In this document: in pieces, positions 36,003-46,656 of the stretch
Layout of the letters: each line of letters starts with the position of its first letter
Position numbering within the stretch: the stretch's first letter is position 1
Assembly: GCF_014640295.1 (NCBI RefSeq)
Contig: NZ_BMGR01000001.1
Coordinates: 248,001-312,000, forward strand
Reading direction: 5' to 3'
Length of the DNA: 64,000 nt
Source: Paenibacillus abyssi
GTDB taxonomy: Bacteria; Bacillota; Bacilli; Paenibacillales; Paenibacillaceae
Translations under genes and position numbers: made by a program
Notes under the pieces: model-generated
The model's input: the letters and a program-made list of their open reading frames with translations, nothing else
Databases searched by the model: none
Told to the model about the DNA's origin: nothing

Positions 36003-37976
36003 ATGACAGAGCAAGTGGATTTGTTTGAAGGCAACCCGTCATCCGCGGACCGGAACTATGATGCCGATGATATCCAGGTTCTTGAAGGCCTGACTGCAGT
36101 CAGGAAACGTCCGGGTATGTATATCGGCAGTACAAGTGCTTCGGGACTGCATCATCTTGTGTGGGAAATTGTGGATAATGCGGTCGACGAACATCTGGCT
36201 AAATTTTGCAGCGCAATCGAAGTCATCGTTCACAGCGACCAATCGATTACCGTAAAGGATAACGGGCGCGGCATTCCGACAGGGATGCATAAGACCGGTG
36301 TACCTACGCCACAGGTCGTCTTTACGATTCTGCATGCCGGCGGAAAATTCGGTGGAGCGGGCTACAAAAAGTCCGGCGGCTTGCATGGCGTCGGCGCTTC
36401 GGTGACAAACGCGCTGTCAGAGTGGCTCGAGGTCGAGATCTACCGCGATGGTAAAATACATAAACAGCGTTTTGCCTATTGGGTCGACAAGGACGGGAAA
36501 GAGCATGTTGGGGAGCCCGTAACCGGACTGGAGATCACCGGCAACACGAACCGTACGGGCACAAAAGTAACCTTCAAGCCGGATACGCGTGTGTTCCATG
36601 GGAATACAACGATTAATTTTGATACCTTGTCGGAGCGTCTGCAGGAAATCGCCTTCTTGAATTCCGGGTTAAAGGTTTCAGTCAAGGATGAGCGTTCCGG
36701 CAAGCAGGAGGTATTCCATTACGAAGGCGGCGCCCGCCAGTTCGTGCAGTTCCTGAATGAAGAGAAGAACGTACTGCATGAGGTCATTCATTTTGTCGCT
36801 GAGAAGGATGACATTGAAGTCGAAGTGGCGCTGCAGTATAACGACGGTTACACGGAGACCATCGCTTCATTTGTTAATTCCATTCCTACGCGCGGGGGCG
36901 GTACCCATGAGACAGGCTTTAAAACCGCCTACACCCGTGTAATGAACGACTATGCCCGCAAAAATGCGCTGCTTAAAGAGAAGGAAAAAAATCTCGACGG
37001 CAACGATTTGCGTGAAGGCATGATGTCGGTAATCAATATCAAAATGTCGGAGGTCGAGTTTGTCGGGCAGACGAAGGATCAGCTTGGCAGCGCCTCGGCG
37101 CGCAGCGCGGTCGATGCGGTCGTCTCCGAGAAAATGCAGGTGTTTCTGGAGGAGAATCCGCAGATTGCGCAGCAGCTCGTGAAGAAGGCGATTCAAGCCA
37201 GCCGCGCGCGTGAAGCGGCGCGCAAAGCGCGGGATGAAATCCGCAGCGGCAAGAAGAAAAGCGAGAGCTCGAACCTGAACGGCAAGTTGACGCCGGCGCA
37301 ATCAAAGGATTATACGCGCAATGAGCTGTTTATTGTGGAAGGGGACTCCGCCGGGGGATCGGCTAAGCAGGGGCGCGATTCAAAACATCAAGCCATTCTT
37401 CCGCTAAAAGGAAAACCGATGAATCCGGAGAAGGCCAAGCTTGCCGATATCCTTAAAAACGATGAATATAAGGCGATTATAGCTGCGATCGGAGCCGGTG
37501 TAGGGCCTGAATTCGATGCTGAGGAAGGCAATTACAATAAAATCATTATTATGACCGATGCGGATACGGACGGCGCACATATTCAAGTGCTGCTGCTGAC
37601 TTTTTTCTATCGGTACATGAAACCGCTCATCGATGCGGGCAGAGTCTTTATCGCACAGCCCCCGTTATACAAGATTACGCGTAAATCCGGCAAGCTGGTA
37701 ACCGTGCGTTATGCTTGGACCGATGAACAGCTCGCCAATTATTTGAAAGAATTTGGCAAAGGATATGAACTTCAGCGTTATAAAGGCCTTGGTGAGATGA
37801 ATCCGGACCAGCTGTGGGAAACGACGATGAATCCGGAGACGAGAACGCTGCTTCAGGTGCAGATTGAAGATGCGGCCAAAGCGGAGCGCAGGGTTTCCAC
37901 GCTGATGGGAGATAAAGTAGATCCACGGAAGCGCTGGATTATTGATAATGTAGACTTTACGGAATATGTGGAATAG
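36003..37976 (+). CDS. parE: DNA topoisomerase IV subunit B
   Basis: 657 aa. GHKL ATPase: [33 protein letters not shown]. Transducer domain, then Toprim with [17 protein letters not shown] and [10 protein letters not shown], and the C-terminal [21 protein letters not shown]. Its place next to parC, not gyrA, and its length indicate ParE rather than GyrB. It unlinks daughter chromosomes. GGGGG precedes the ATG. Confidence 0.95.
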   Translation: MTEQVDLFEGNPSSADRNYDADDIQVLEGLTAVRKRPGMYIGSTSASGLHHLVWEIVDNAVDEHLAKFCSAIEVIVHSDQSITVKDNGRGIPTGMHKTGVPTPQVVFTILHAGGKFGGAGYKKSGGLHGVGASVTNALSEWLEVEIYRDGKIHKQRFAYWVDKDGKEHVGEPVTGLEITGNTNRTGTKVTFKPDTRVFHGNTTINFDTLSERLQEIAFLNSGLKVSVKDERSGKQEVFHYEGGARQFVQFLNEEKNVLHEVIHFVAEKDDIEVEVALQYNDGYTETIASFVNSIPTRGGGTHETGFKTAYTRVMNDYARKNALLKEKEKNLDGNDLREGMMSVINIKMSEVEFVGQTKDQLGSASARSAVDAVVSEKMQVFLEENPQIAQQLVKKAIQASRAREAARKARDEIRSGKKKSESSNLNGKLTPAQSKDYTRNELFIVEGDSAGGSAKQGRDSKHQAILPLKGKPMNPEKAKLADILKNDEYKAIIAAIGAGVGPEFDAEEGNYNKIIIMTDADTDGAHIQVLLLTFFYRYMKPLIDAGRVFIAQPPLYKITRKSGKLVTVRYAWTDEQLANYLKEFGKGYELQRYKGLGEMNPDQLWETTMNPETRTLLQVQIEDAAKAERRVSTLMGDKVDPRKRWIIDNVDFTEYVE

Positions 37977-37987
37977 GAGGCAGACGC

Positions 37988-40420
37988 ATGAGCACCATGG
38001 AACAATTTCTGCCGGCGTTTCTTGAGGAGGTCGTTGGCGACCGCTTCGGACGGTATTCGAAATACATTATTCAGGACCGCGCCATTCCCGATGTGCGTGA
38101 CGGTTTAAAGCCTGTACAGCGGCGGATTTTATATGCGATGTACGACGCGGGAAATACGCCTGATAAGCCGTATCGCAAATCGGCGAAGACGGTCGGGGAT
38201 GTTATGGGTAATTATCATCCGCATGGCGATTCGTCCATATATGAAGGGATGGTACGGATGGCGCAGCCCTGGAAGATGGGGCACGTATTGATTGACGGTC
38301 ACGGGAACTGGGGTTCCCTTGATGACGATCCTGCGGCAGCAATGCGTTATACGGAAGCGAGATTGTCCACGATTGCGATGGAGCTGCTTCGCGATATTGA
38401 TAAACGTACGGTATTATTCAAGGATAATTTTGATAATACGAATAAGGAGCCGGTTGTGCTGCCTTCGCGTTATCCGAATTTGCTTGTTAACGGTGTAAGC
38501 GGAATTTCATCCGGTTTTGCAACGGAAATCCCGCCGCATAATTTGCGGGAGGTTATTGACGCCTGTGTCGCTTTAATGAACAATCCAGAGCTTTCGCTGG
38601 AAGAACTGATGACGATTGTACGAGGCCCTGATTTCCCGACCGGCGGACTGATTATGGGCGAGGAAGGCATCCGGGAGGCCTACAGCAGCGGCAAGGGCCG
38701 TATCCACATCCGTTCAAAAACGGAGATCGAGGAGATGCGCGGCGGCCGTGAGCAGATTGTCATTACGGAAATTCCGTACCAGGTCGTTAAATCGAGGCTG
38801 GTTACGGCGATGGAAAACATCCGACTGGAAAAGAAGGTTGAAGGTATCGCCGAGGTACGGGACGAAAGTGGACGCAATGGTCTGCGCATTGTGGTGGAGC
38901 TGAAGAAGGATGCCGATGCGCAGGGGATCTTAGCCTATTTACTGAAAAAGACGGATCTGCAGGTTACCTATAATTTCAACATGGTGGCCATTGTCAACAA
39001 AACGCCGAAGCAGCTTGGCATCAAGGAAATGCTGAACGCTTATATTGAACATCAAAAAGACGTTGTAATTCATCGGACGAAATATGAGCTTGAGAAGGCC
39101 GAGGATCGGGCCCATGTGCTCGAAGGCCTTGTTAAAGCGCTCAATATTTTGGATGATGTGATTGCAACGATCAAAGCGTCCAAAAACCGTCAGGATGCGC
39201 AGAATAACTTGATCAAAGCGTATGAGTTCACAGAGCGGCAAGCAGATGCGATTTTGACCTTGCAGCTTTATCGCCTCACGAATCTGGAGATTACTTCGTT
39301 AGAAAAGGAATTGAAGGATATCGCCAAAAAGATCGCCTATTACCGTTCGATTCTGGATAGCGAGAAGAAGCTGATCGGAGTGATCCGCGAGGAGCTGCAG
39401 GAGATCCGCGAAAAATTCGGAATCGACCGACGCAGTGAAATTCGCGGGGAAGTAGAAGAGCTTAAGGTGAATCTTGAAGTGATGGTCAATCCGGAGGATG
39501 TGCTCGTGACGCTTAGTCATGAAGGGTACATCAAACGGACGAGCATGCTTTCCTTCACCCGATCCGGCGGAGAGCTGGAGAGCGCCGGTGTCAAGGAGGG
39601 CGATGTCGTCCGTCACTTACTTGAAGTGAATACGATAGAAAGCTTGCTCTTATTTACACGAAAAGGCCAATATTATGTACTTCCCGTGCACCAGATTCCT
39701 GAGTTTAAATGGAAGGAAAATGGAACGGCGCTGGTGAACATTGTGCCGATACCCAAAGATGACGCGATTGTAAGCATCATTCCGGTCAAGGAATTCGACC
39801 TGCCGAATATGACGCTTGTTTTCGTCACGCGAAAAGGGCAGGTTAAACGGACTGAGCTGAAGGAATACCAGTCAAACCGTTCGACGGCGATCACGGCTTG
39901 TAAGCTTGGCGATGGCGATGAGATTATTACTGTTACGTTAAGCGACGGTTCCAAGGATATTATGCTCGTCAGCAAGCTTGGTATGAGTATCCGTTTTTCA
40001 GAGCGGGAAGTAAACCCGATGGGACGTGTGGCCTCGGGTGTAAGAGGCATGCAACTGAAGGAAAATGATGAGCTTGCTGCAGCGGTATGGGTAGAAGGAG
40101 ATGAAGGCGAGCTGCTCGTTCTTAGCGATCTCGGTTACGCGAAACGTTCATTACTGCTTGATTATCCATTGCAAGGACGCGGCGGCAAAGGGGTTGTGAC
40201 CTTTGAGTTCAAAGAAGGAAAACGCGTAAAATCCAACGGTGACTCATTGGTAGGCGCAGTATGGAGCAAGGATGAAATTCAATTGACATTGCTGACCTTA
40301 TCGGGATATCAGCATGTTGTATCGACTGAAAAAGCGCCGATCGATGACCGCAAATCGACGGGTAGGGCGATTGCGCAGATCGAGAAGAAAGATCCAATCC
40401 AATTGATGTTTATACGCTAA
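37988..40420 (+). CDS. parC: DNA topoisomerase IV subunit A
   Basis: 810 aa. Breakage-reunion domain with [11 protein letters not shown] and the quinolone region [18 protein letters not shown] (Ser and Glu at the usual resistance sites, wild-type looking). The catalytic Tyr lies in MRYTEARLS. The C-terminal half forms the beta-pinwheel with repeated strands ([17 protein letters not shown]). It starts 11 nt after parE, with AGGAGG. Confidence 0.95.
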   Translation: MSTMEQFLPAFLEEVVGDRFGRYSKYIIQDRAIPDVRDGLKPVQRRILYAMYDAGNTPDKPYRKSAKTVGDVMGNYHPHGDSSIYEGMVRMAQPWKMGHVLIDGHGNWGSLDDDPAAAMRYTEARLSTIAMELLRDIDKRTVLFKDNFDNTNKEPVVLPSRYPNLLVNGVSGISSGFATEIPPHNLREVIDACVALMNNPELSLEELMTIVRGPDFPTGGLIMGEEGIREAYSSGKGRIHIRSKTEIEEMRGGREQIVITEIPYQVVKSRLVTAMENIRLEKKVEGIAEVRDESGRNGLRIVVELKKDADAQGILAYLLKKTDLQVTYNFNMVAIVNKTPKQLGIKEMLNAYIEHQKDVVIHRTKYELEKAEDRAHVLEGLVKALNILDDVIATIKASKNRQDAQNNLIKAYEFTERQADAILTLQLYRLTNLEITSLEKELKDIAKKIAYYRSILDSEKKLIGVIREELQEIREKFGIDRRSEIRGEVEELKVNLEVMVNPEDVLVTLSHEGYIKRTSMLSFTRSGGELESAGVKEGDVVRHLLEVNTIESLLLFTRKGQYYVLPVHQIPEFKWKENGTALVNIVPIPKDDAIVSIIPVKEFDLPNMTLVFVTRKGQVKRTELKEYQSNRSTAITACKLGDGDEIITVTLSDGSKDIMLVSKLGMSIRFSEREVNPMGRVASGVRGMQLKENDELAAAVWVEGDEGELLVLSDLGYAKRSLLLDYPLQGRGGKGVVTFEFKEGKRVKSNGDSLVGAVWSKDEIQLTLLTLSGYQHVVSTEKAPIDDRKSTGRAIAQIEKKDPIQLMFIR

Positions 40421-40438
40421 TGTAATATGCTGTCTCTA

Positions 40439-40591
40439 TTAATCGTAAGGGCGATTGGGCGGTTCCATCCGTTCGAGCAGCTGCAATAATGTTTCCAGGA
40501 CGACCCACAATGGCGCCGGCTCATCGAGCCGTTCCAGCCATTGTGGGTCTTTTAGCAGTCCGAATTGTTCTATTTTTCGTATAATCTCCAA
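40439..40591 (-). CDS. Possible 50-aa protein divergent from the MarR gene
   Basis: On the minus strand an open frame begins TTG at 40591, eight bases after GGTGGAGG, and ends TAA at 40441-40439. The product starts MEIIRKIEQFGLLKDPQW and ends MEPPNRPYD. It is amphipathic, with regular heptad-like leucines (WVVLETLLQLLERM). A GTG at 40615 is an alternative start. No family recognised. The parC hairpin lies inside, so the frame could be accidental. Confidence 0.45.
   Translation of the reverse strand: MEIIRKIEQFGLLKDPQWLERLDEPAPLWVVLETLLQLLERMEPPNRPYD
40502..40553 (+). terminator. 13-bp hairpin downstream of parC
   Basis: GACCCACAATGGC (40502-40514) pairs perfectly with GCCATTGTGGGTC (40537-40549), followed by TTTT. 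A second small stem (GGCTC/GAGCC, 40518-40530) sits in the loop. It is a likely parC terminator, but it also lies within an open frame on the other strand. Confidence 0.6.
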
Positions 40592-40742
40592 TTTGCGAGC
40601 CTCCACCTGGGTCACCCCTCTCAGAAAGTTCGAGCCATGTCAACAGCCTATATTTCCATTGTATGTCTATTCATGTCAAAATGTTCAAAACTAAATCGAT
40701 TAATGGCGCAAACTATTAATCCCATTAATCTTTTATTCGACA

Positions 40743-40759
40743 TTGCCAAATGGTATAAT
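40743..40759 (+). promoter_or_regulatory. Extended -10 promoter of the MarR gene
   Basis: TGGTATAAT (40751-40759) is an extended -10 element. The -35 is poor. The predicted start gives a leader of about 15 nt up to AGGAGGTG. Confidence 0.55.
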
Positions 40760-40780
40760 GAAAGGCAGGAGGTGGGAAAT

Positions 40781-41230
40781 GTGCATGCTACAGAATTCGC
40801 GAGGTTATGGATGAAGTTTTCCAAAGAGTGGAAGATGTACTTGGAGGAAGCGCTGGCCCCCAGCTTAACTGAAGGTCAATTGAATGTGCTTGAGCTGCTG
40901 CTGCAGCATCAACCGATGAAACCGTCGGATCTGCTGCAATATCTATCTACAACGCCCGCCGCGATCACAACACTGCTCGATCGTATGGAGCGCAATGATC
41001 TGATTGCCAGAACAAGGGATGAGGCAGATCGCCGGATTGTATGGGTGTCCGTAACAACCAAAGGAAACATGGAGGCCAAGCGCGGCATGGAGCTTCGGGA
41101 AGCTTATATCCAAGAGGCGCTTGACCGTATTTCATCCCATAATCAGCAGCTGCTCGTATACTTGCTCGGAAAAGTGACAAGCTCGGACAAGACCCATCCG
41201 GCAGCAGTCGCCGCCGAGTCCGCCGTGTAA
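40781..41230 (+). CDS. MarR-family transcriptional regulator
   Basis: 149 aa with GTG start at 40781, six nt after AGGAGGTG. Winged-helix core: EGQLNVLELLLQHQPMKPSDLLQYLSTTPAAITTLLDRMERNDLIARTRDEADRRIVWVSVTTKG. Probably binds a palindromic operator near its own promoter; no target gene is obvious, as the genes downstream face the other way. Confidence 0.9.
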   Translation: MHATEFARLWMKFSKEWKMYLEEALAPSLTEGQLNVLELLLQHQPMKPSDLLQYLSTTPAAITTLLDRMERNDLIARTRDEADRRIVWVSVTTKGNMEAKRGMELREAYIQEALDRISSHNQQLLVYLLGKVTSSDKTHPAAVAAESAV

Positions 41231-41350
41231 CCTCAACACTTAACTGCCGAATCAAGAGACGAGAAGCATGATTTGTGCTCGTTCTAATATGTATATGCAG
41301 CAATCTTCAATAAAGTCTCTTTTCAACATATCCACGCTTTCCGTGTTCCT

Positions 41351-42091
41351 CTACAGCAGCATCCTGTCTGCAGCAAGTTCCAATTGGCTCTGCGTCCAGG
41401 TGTTCCATGGCGAGACATGGGGAGGAACGCTGCGGAATGTAAGCGTTTCTTTGGTTATAGGGTGCGTTGTCACAATTGAGGTTGACCAGAGGGCGATCTC
41501 AGAATAGGTTCCTTTAGAGGTCGCTTTCCCATATTTAAGATCTCCTTCCAAAGGACATCCAATCGCTGCCATTTGCACCCTGATTTGATGCGATCTTCCG
41601 GTATGCAGCCTGATTGCTACCAATGAGCGGCTGCCGGTTGTTGCAATCGTATCATAATCAAGCAGCGCTTCCTTGCTAGCCGGTACCTGATTGCTGAACG
41701 AACGAACCGTGTTGGTGCGGCTGTCTTTTAATAAATAATGCTTTAAATGGCCGGAAGGCTTGGCCGGCTGGCCGTTTACGACCGCCGCATAGGTTTTACC
41801 GATGCTTCGGCTGCGAACAGCCTCGGACAAACGTGAAGCGGCCTTTGATGTTTTGGCGAACAGCATAACGCCGCCTACCGGTCGGTCGAGGCGATGAACA
41901 AGACCGAGAAACACGTTTCCCGGTTTATTGTATCTTCGCTTCAAATCATTTTTGAGCAATGTCAGCATATCGGGATCGCCGCTCTCATCCTCTTGGGAGG
42001 GGATGCCGGGCGGTTTCACAACGACAAGCAGGTGATTATCCTCATAAAGGACCGGAATGGGGAGCAGCTCTGCAGAGCGGTTTCCGTTCAT
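41351..42091 (-). CDS. RluA-family pseudouridine synthase
   Basis: 246 aa from ATG 42091, which overlaps the methyltransferase stop (ATGA). Catalytic segment LVHRLDRPVGGVMLFAKTSKAA with the essential Asp, and RLHTGRSHQIRVQMAAIGCPLEGD. No S4 domain, so it is the short RluA/YlyB-like type. Modifies uridine in rRNA or tRNA. Last gene of an operon with a response regulator and an RNA methyltransferase. Confidence 0.88.
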   Translation of the reverse strand: MNGNRSAELLPIPVLYEDNHLLVVVKPPGIPSQEDESGDPDMLTLLKNDLKRRYNKPGNVFLGLVHRLDRPVGGVMLFAKTSKAASRLSEAVRSRSIGKTYAAVVNGQPAKPSGHLKHYLLKDSRTNTVRSFSNQVPASKEALLDYDTIATTGSRSLVAIRLHTGRSHQIRVQMAAIGCPLEGDLKYGKATSKGTYSEIALWSTSIVTTHPITKETLTFRSVPPHVSPWNTWTQSQLELAADRMLL

Positions 42092-42957
42092 TCCTTGGAC
42101 TCCCATCTCCCTAATATACCGCACGGCAAATTTAATCCGGACTGCGTAATTGGCAGGCCGATTTCCCCGCAATGTATAGAACCGCCGAATTTTCGCCCGA
42201 TTGTCATGTGCAGCAAGTTGTGTAAAACCGACGGTGACAAACCGGTCGTGTATGAATTGACTAACACAAACAAAGGATTAGGCGATAGAATCGACGTGCA
42301 GAACTCCAGGAATGGGTAAAGGTTCTGTTCAAGCTTCCACATTTCCCCGTTGGGTCCGCGGCCATAAGACGGGGGATCCATAATGATCGCGTCATACTGC
42401 CGACCTCGGCGCTGCTCGCGCTGCACAAATTTAAATACATCATCCGTAATGAAGCGGACAGGTTTTTGCTCAAGGCCGGACAATTGGATATTTTCCTTGG
42501 CCCACTGCACCATCCCCTTCGCCGCGTCCACATGGCATACTTCAGCCCCCGCTGCCGCAGCAGCGACCGTAGCGCCTCCTGTATAAGCGAACAGGTTCAA
42601 CACGCGAATCGGACGGTTCGCCTCCCGGATCCTGTCCATCATCCAGCTCCAGTTAACGGCTTGCTCGGGAAACAGCCCGGTATGTTTGAAGTTTGTCGGT
42701 CGGATCTGGAACCGCAAGTCGCCATAGGAAAGCGTCCATTTCTCCGGCAGCGTTTTGTGGAAATCCCACTGGCCGCCTCCGGAAGAACTGCGATGATAAT
42801 GGGCATCCGCCTGCTTCCACATCCCGGTTTCCTTCGTAATCGGCCATATGATTTGCGGATCGGGGCGGCGTAAGATAACATGACCCCAGCGTTCAAGCTT
42901 ATCTCCGTCACCAGTATCCAAAAGTTCGTAGTCAGTCCATTTGTCAGCGATATACAT
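42088..42957 (-). CDS. Class I SAM-dependent RNA methyltransferase (RlmI-like)
   Basis: 289 aa. SAM-binding motif I VLNLFAYTGGATVAAAAAGA, then AEVCHVDAAKGMVQWAKEN and the catalytic-type DPPSYGRGP. It belongs to the COG1092 group of rRNA cytosine methyltransferases but lacks an N-terminal PUA domain. Its start overlaps the end of the response regulator by 14 nt. Confidence 0.85.
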   Translation of the reverse strand: MYIADKWTDYELLDTGDGDKLERWGHVILRRPDPQIIWPITKETGMWKQADAHYHRSSSGGGQWDFHKTLPEKWTLSYGDLRFQIRPTNFKHTGLFPEQAVNWSWMMDRIREANRPIRVLNLFAYTGGATVAAAAAGAEVCHVDAAKGMVQWAKENIQLSGLEQKPVRFITDDVFKFVQREQRRGRQYDAIIMDPPSYGRGPNGEMWKLEQNLYPFLEFCTSILSPNPLFVLVNSYTTGLSPSVLHNLLHMTIGRKFGGSIHCGEIGLPITQSGLNLPCGILGRWESKE

Positions 42958-43675
42958 GAGAGGTTCCTTCCTTGACGATAAATTTGTAGCCGACTCCGCG
43001 CACCGTAACGATATAGGACGGATTGGCCGGATCGGTCTCGATCTTTTTTCGTAAATTACTGATATGTACCATCAACGTGCGGGTATCACCGACACTGTCG
43101 GTTCCCCATATGACTTGATATAGATGGTCCAATTGAAAAGCCTTATTCGGGCTTTGCGCGAGATACGTCAATAAATCAAATTCTTTCGCGGACAGCGGAA
43201 CATACTGATCGTCAATCTTCACCGTATGCGCATCCAGATCGATCACAAGGCTGCCGAAGGAGAGAACCGTATTCGAACCATTCCCTTCCGTGCGGGCGCT
43301 CGATTGAAGCGTCATTCTGCGCAAATGCGCTTTGACACGAGCTACAAGCTGTTTGGGGCTGAACGGTTTTGTAATATAATCGTCGCCGCCCACGGATAAA
43401 CCGTGTATAATGTCGGTATCGTCGCTTTTGCAGCTTACAAACATGATGGGGACATCGGATCTGGTACGCAGATCTTCACAAACCTCGATACCGTTCATGC
43501 TTTTAAGTTGTATGTCGAGAATGATCAGGTCAGGACGGAGCTCCTCTGCTAGTTGAATTGCATCTGTTCCGTTGTCAGCCGTATGGACCTTGTATCCTTC
43601 ACGTGTTAAATATAAACCGATGAGTTCTGTGATTTCGGGTTCGTCATCGACAACCAATATATGCGTCTCGCTCAT
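42944..43675 (-). CDS. OmpR-family response regulator
   Basis: 243 aa. Receiver domain with phospho-acceptor Asp in LIILDIQLK (about residue 53) and the conserved Lys in ITKPFSP. C-terminal winged helix (about 140-235: LSAKEFDLLTYLAQSPNKAFQLDHLYQVIWGTDSVGDTRTLMVHISNLRKKIE). Divergent from the histidine kinase at 43754, its likely partner. GAGGGAGAG precedes the ATG. Confidence 0.93.
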   Translation of the reverse strand: MSETHILVVDDEPEITELIGLYLTREGYKVHTADNGTDAIQLAEELRPDLIILDIQLKSMNGIEVCEDLRTRSDVPIMFVSCKSDDTDIIHGLSVGGDDYITKPFSPKQLVARVKAHLRRMTLQSSARTEGNGSNTVLSFGSLVIDLDAHTVKIDDQYVPLSAKEFDLLTYLAQSPNKAFQLDHLYQVIWGTDSVGDTRTLMVHISNLRKKIETDPANPSYIVTVRGVGYKFIVKEGTSHVYR

Positions 43676-43753
43676 TCTTGCTCTCCCTCGCTTTCTCGAC
43701 TATTATAACGAATGCAAGGGATTTGAAGCAATTATCTTTTGGAGGGAAATAGA

Positions 43754-45844
43754 TTGCTTTGGCAAAGATACATAGGCATTTCCATTCTGGTCATCGTTTT
43801 ATTGACGTCAGCAGGCTGTATAAGCTCTCCCAAAGACAGCCAGATTCAAGCCCGGCATGGCATGATCGATTTGTCCGGTGTTGACCTGAACCGGCATGGA
43901 ACCGTAAGCCTCTCAGGGGAGTGGGAGTTCTATCCGTTTAAGCTGCTGAAGTCTGGCACAATATGGGATAACATCCCTGCTGCATACGTTACGGTGCCAA
44001 AATCATGGAACAGCTATACGGGAATTGATGATTTACATGATGGAGAGGGCTACGGTACCTTTCGATTAACCATCATAACACAGCCGGGCGATTACATATT
44101 ATCTTTACGCATTCCGAACATTTCGAGCGCCTACCGCTTATGGGTTGAGGGCAGGCTGATCGCCAGTGGAGGCGAGGTCGCCGATAACAAACAGGATTCT
44201 TCCCCGGGACAGTATCCAAAGGTGGTTTCCTTTCAGAACGGAGACGGGCATCATGAGATGGTCGTTCAAGTATCCAATTATGACCATCGCCGCGGCGGCA
44301 TATGGACGGATTTTATACTGGGCATGAGCGATGAAATGGAGCAATACCAGATGCGAGTTACAGCCGAGCAGATGGTCATCTTCGGCAGTCTGGTCATGGT
44401 CGGCTTTTATCATTTGGGTTTGTTCGCGCTCCGGCGTAAAGAAAAATTCACTTTATGGTTCGGACTGCTTTGTTTGTTTGTTTCCTTACGGATTATTGTC
44501 ACCGGTGATGCTTATTTGATGCAGTGGTTTCCTGAGATCTCTTGGGAAGCAGCGTTAAAAATCGAATACATCACATTCTCATTGTCCGCGTTGTCAACGT
44601 ATCTATATATTTATTATTTGTTTCCGAAGGATGTATCCAAGCGGTTCTTAATTGCTTTGATCATTATAAGCGCCGCGTTATGTCTTATCGTACTCACGAC
44701 AACCGGCGGCTTCTACTCCAAGCTGCTCGGTATCATTCAATTATACGTGGTTTTAACCAGCCTCTATCTATTATATATACTGGTCTCAGCAAGGCTGCGA
44801 AGACGTGAAGGAGCCTTGCTCGTTTTAAGCGGTGTTTTAGTTTTCTTCATTGCAGTCTTAAATGATATGTCGTTTTATAATGAATGGTTTGGCATCAGCG
44901 ATCTCGTTCCCATTGGATTGTTCTTCTTTATTATGATGCAATCTTTCATCATTTCATCCCGATTTTCCCATGCGCTTCGCAAGGTGGAGCTTGTGTCCGC
45001 TGAGGTTCGGGAATTAAACACACATCTGGAAGAGCGTATCGAAGAGCGGACGAATGAACTGCTCAGGTCCAATGAAACATTGGAGAAGGCCAATGCTGAG
45101 CTTGCCAAAATGGAAAATTCGAGGCGTCATTTGATGACGAACATCTCCCATGACTTAAGAACGCCGATGACGCTCATTCAAGGTTATTTGGAGGTGCTCC
45201 AGGATGAAGTCGTCAAAGATCCCAAGGAGCAAGCAAGATATATCCGGTTGATGCTGAATAAGGTTGACGGACTGAACCGATTGATCGACGATTTATTCGA
45301 CTTATCCAAGCTGGAAGCCGGTCAGGCGCCTTTTGACAAACAAAACATTCGATTATCCGAATGGATTCACCTTCAGGCAGAATACTATCAGCTCGATATT
45401 GAGAGCAAAGGGATCGCCTTTGAATGCCGATTTGTACAGGAAGAGGAATCAGAAGCGCTCAATCCGGAGTTGATAAAACTTCACATCGATCCGTTTCGAA
45501 TGAGCCAAGTGATGTCAAATCTCATTTACAATGCGCTCAAGCATATGACAGAAGGCGGGAAATTGACGATCACCTTTGCTTATGATGCCCGCAATAAAAC
45601 CGTTGTTACGGGCGTTCATGATACCGGAAGCGGTATGGATGCTGAAGATTTGCCCTATATCTTCGACCGGTTTTACAAGAAAGATAAGTCTCGAAATCCG
45701 GTTTATGGAGGCAGTGGCATCGGGCTGGCCATCGTAAAAGAAATTGTTGATGCGCATGATGGGACAATTCATGTGGAAAGCCAATTAGGGAACGGGAGCG
45801 TCTTTTGGATTACGCTGCCGGCAAGAGAGGAGAGAACGGCATGA
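43754..45844 (+). CDS. 7TMR-DISM-type sensor histidine kinase
   Basis: 696 aa from TTG 43754, chosen because GGAGGG is seven bases upstream. N-terminal signal or anchor ending in TSAGC, an extracellular jelly-roll-like domain (about 35-200), seven predicted helices (about 215-410), a coiled coil (about 420-455), HisKA with ISHDLRTPMTLIQGYLEVL, and a HATPase with NLIYNALKHM, DTGSGMD and GSGIGLAI. The 7TMR-DISM module usually senses extracellular ligands such as carbohydrates; the ligand here is unknown. Partner of the divergent regulator. Confidence 0.92.
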   Translation: MLWQRYIGISILVIVLLTSAGCISSPKDSQIQARHGMIDLSGVDLNRHGTVSLSGEWEFYPFKLLKSGTIWDNIPAAYVTVPKSWNSYTGIDDLHDGEGYGTFRLTIITQPGDYILSLRIPNISSAYRLWVEGRLIASGGEVADNKQDSSPGQYPKVVSFQNGDGHHEMVVQVSNYDHRRGGIWTDFILGMSDEMEQYQMRVTAEQMVIFGSLVMVGFYHLGLFALRRKEKFTLWFGLLCLFVSLRIIVTGDAYLMQWFPEISWEAALKIEYITFSLSALSTYLYIYYLFPKDVSKRFLIALIIISAALCLIVLTTTGGFYSKLLGIIQLYVVLTSLYLLYILVSARLRRREGALLVLSGVLVFFIAVLNDMSFYNEWFGISDLVPIGLFFFIMMQSFIISSRFSHALRKVELVSAEVRELNTHLEERIEERTNELLRSNETLEKANAELAKMENSRRHLMTNISHDLRTPMTLIQGYLEVLQDEVVKDPKEQARYIRLMLNKVDGLNRLIDDLFDLSKLEAGQAPFDKQNIRLSEWIHLQAEYYQLDIESKGIAFECRFVQEEESEALNPELIKLHIDPFRMSQVMSNLIYNALKHMTEGGKLTITFAYDARNKTVVTGVHDTGSGMDAEDLPYIFDRFYKKDKSRNPVYGGSGIGLAIVKEIVDAHDGTIHVESQLGNGSVFWITLPAREERTA

Positions 45845-46158
45845 ACATTACGGGAAGAAGAATAGGCTATCTAAGCGGCGCAGCTTGTTCAGCAGCGATC
45901 TTTGCTAGCCTACTTCTTACGATTCCGGAGTAAGGGCCTTCATCGTTAGACCGGAGTGTAACCACTATGATTGGCAATACTGTCAATGAGGGAATGACTG
46001 CTTTTTGGGAGTGCTAATGCGATGCTGGCTTGTACACTATATGGCTTAGCTTATATTTCAGTATTCATTTTGCAACCGATATTATTTCCGGTTACGCAGC
46101 GGGAGATGTTGTTGTCTTGTTGAGCTTGCTTTTCTTCAAAAAACCGATCTCACCGTAA
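45841..46158 (+). pseudogene. Decayed small membrane-protein gene after the kinase
   Basis: An ATG overlaps the kinase stop (ATGA) and encodes one membrane segment (GYLSGAACSAAIFASLLLTIP) before a TAA at about codon 31. Downstream, another frame reads ATDIISGYAAGDVVVLLSLLFFKKPISP and stops at 46158. Together they look like the two ends of a multi-helix protein broken by stops and frameshifts. No family named. Confidence 0.35.
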
Positions 46159-46193
46159 ATATAGAACGTCTACATAAGCATGTGTACAAAACA

Positions 46194-46517
46194 TCATTCT
46201 GCCTGTTGGATGACTTTCATCATCTGGTCGATCGATCGTTTGCGTTTATCATGATCCATATTATTGAGAAGACGGATAATTTCGATCGTATCGGGCATGA
46301 TGGTGTTTTCCTGCTTGCTGGATTCACCTCCGATAATATAATCTAATGTTACATCAAACAGTGCGGCCAATTTGATTAACGTTTCATACACAGGCTGGCG
46401 GTTGTTAATCTCATAATGGCTATATGCGGAGCGGGTAATGCCGATTTGGCGGGCTACTTCTTCCTGTGAGATGCTTTTTTTTAGACGTAGTTCTCTTAAT
46501 CGATCTCCCATCGTCAT
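46194..46517 (-). CDS. Xre-family HTH repressor
   Basis: 107 aa. HTH_3 domain at 5-60 (LRELRLKKSISQEEVARQIGITRSAYSHYEINNRQPVYETLIKLA) and a charged C-terminal helical tail. AAGGAG precedes the start. A perfect GATACA-GAG-TGTATC palindrome lies in its promoter, matching the PBSX Xre operator form GATACANNNTGTATC. Likely autoregulates, and may control the divergent zinc-ribbon gene. Confidence 0.9.
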   Translation of the reverse strand: MTMGDRLRELRLKKSISQEEVARQIGITRSAYSHYEINNRQPVYETLIKLAALFDVTLDYIIGGESSKQENTIMPDTIEIIRLLNNMDHDKRKRSIDQMMKVIQQAE

Positions 46518-46593
46518 GTCGTGAACTCCTTAGACTTATACTTTCTTTCTCGTTTTAGCCAACCTGAAACAGTTTCTCTACTATTAGTAATTT

Positions 46594-46618
46594 ATGATAC
46601 AGAGTGTATCATTGTCAA
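46594..46618. promoter_or_regulatory. Xre-type operator within the repressor promoter
   Basis: ATGATACA (46594-46601), GAG, TGTATCAT (46605-46612) is a perfect 8-bp dyad. On the minus strand TTGACA (46618-46613) sits directly before it and ATAAAT-like -10 sequence directly after, so the operator fills the spacer of the repressor's own promoter. Confidence 0.75.
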
Positions 46619-46656
46619 GTGTCAACAGTTAAAAAAATAAGAAAGAAGGGTTAGAT

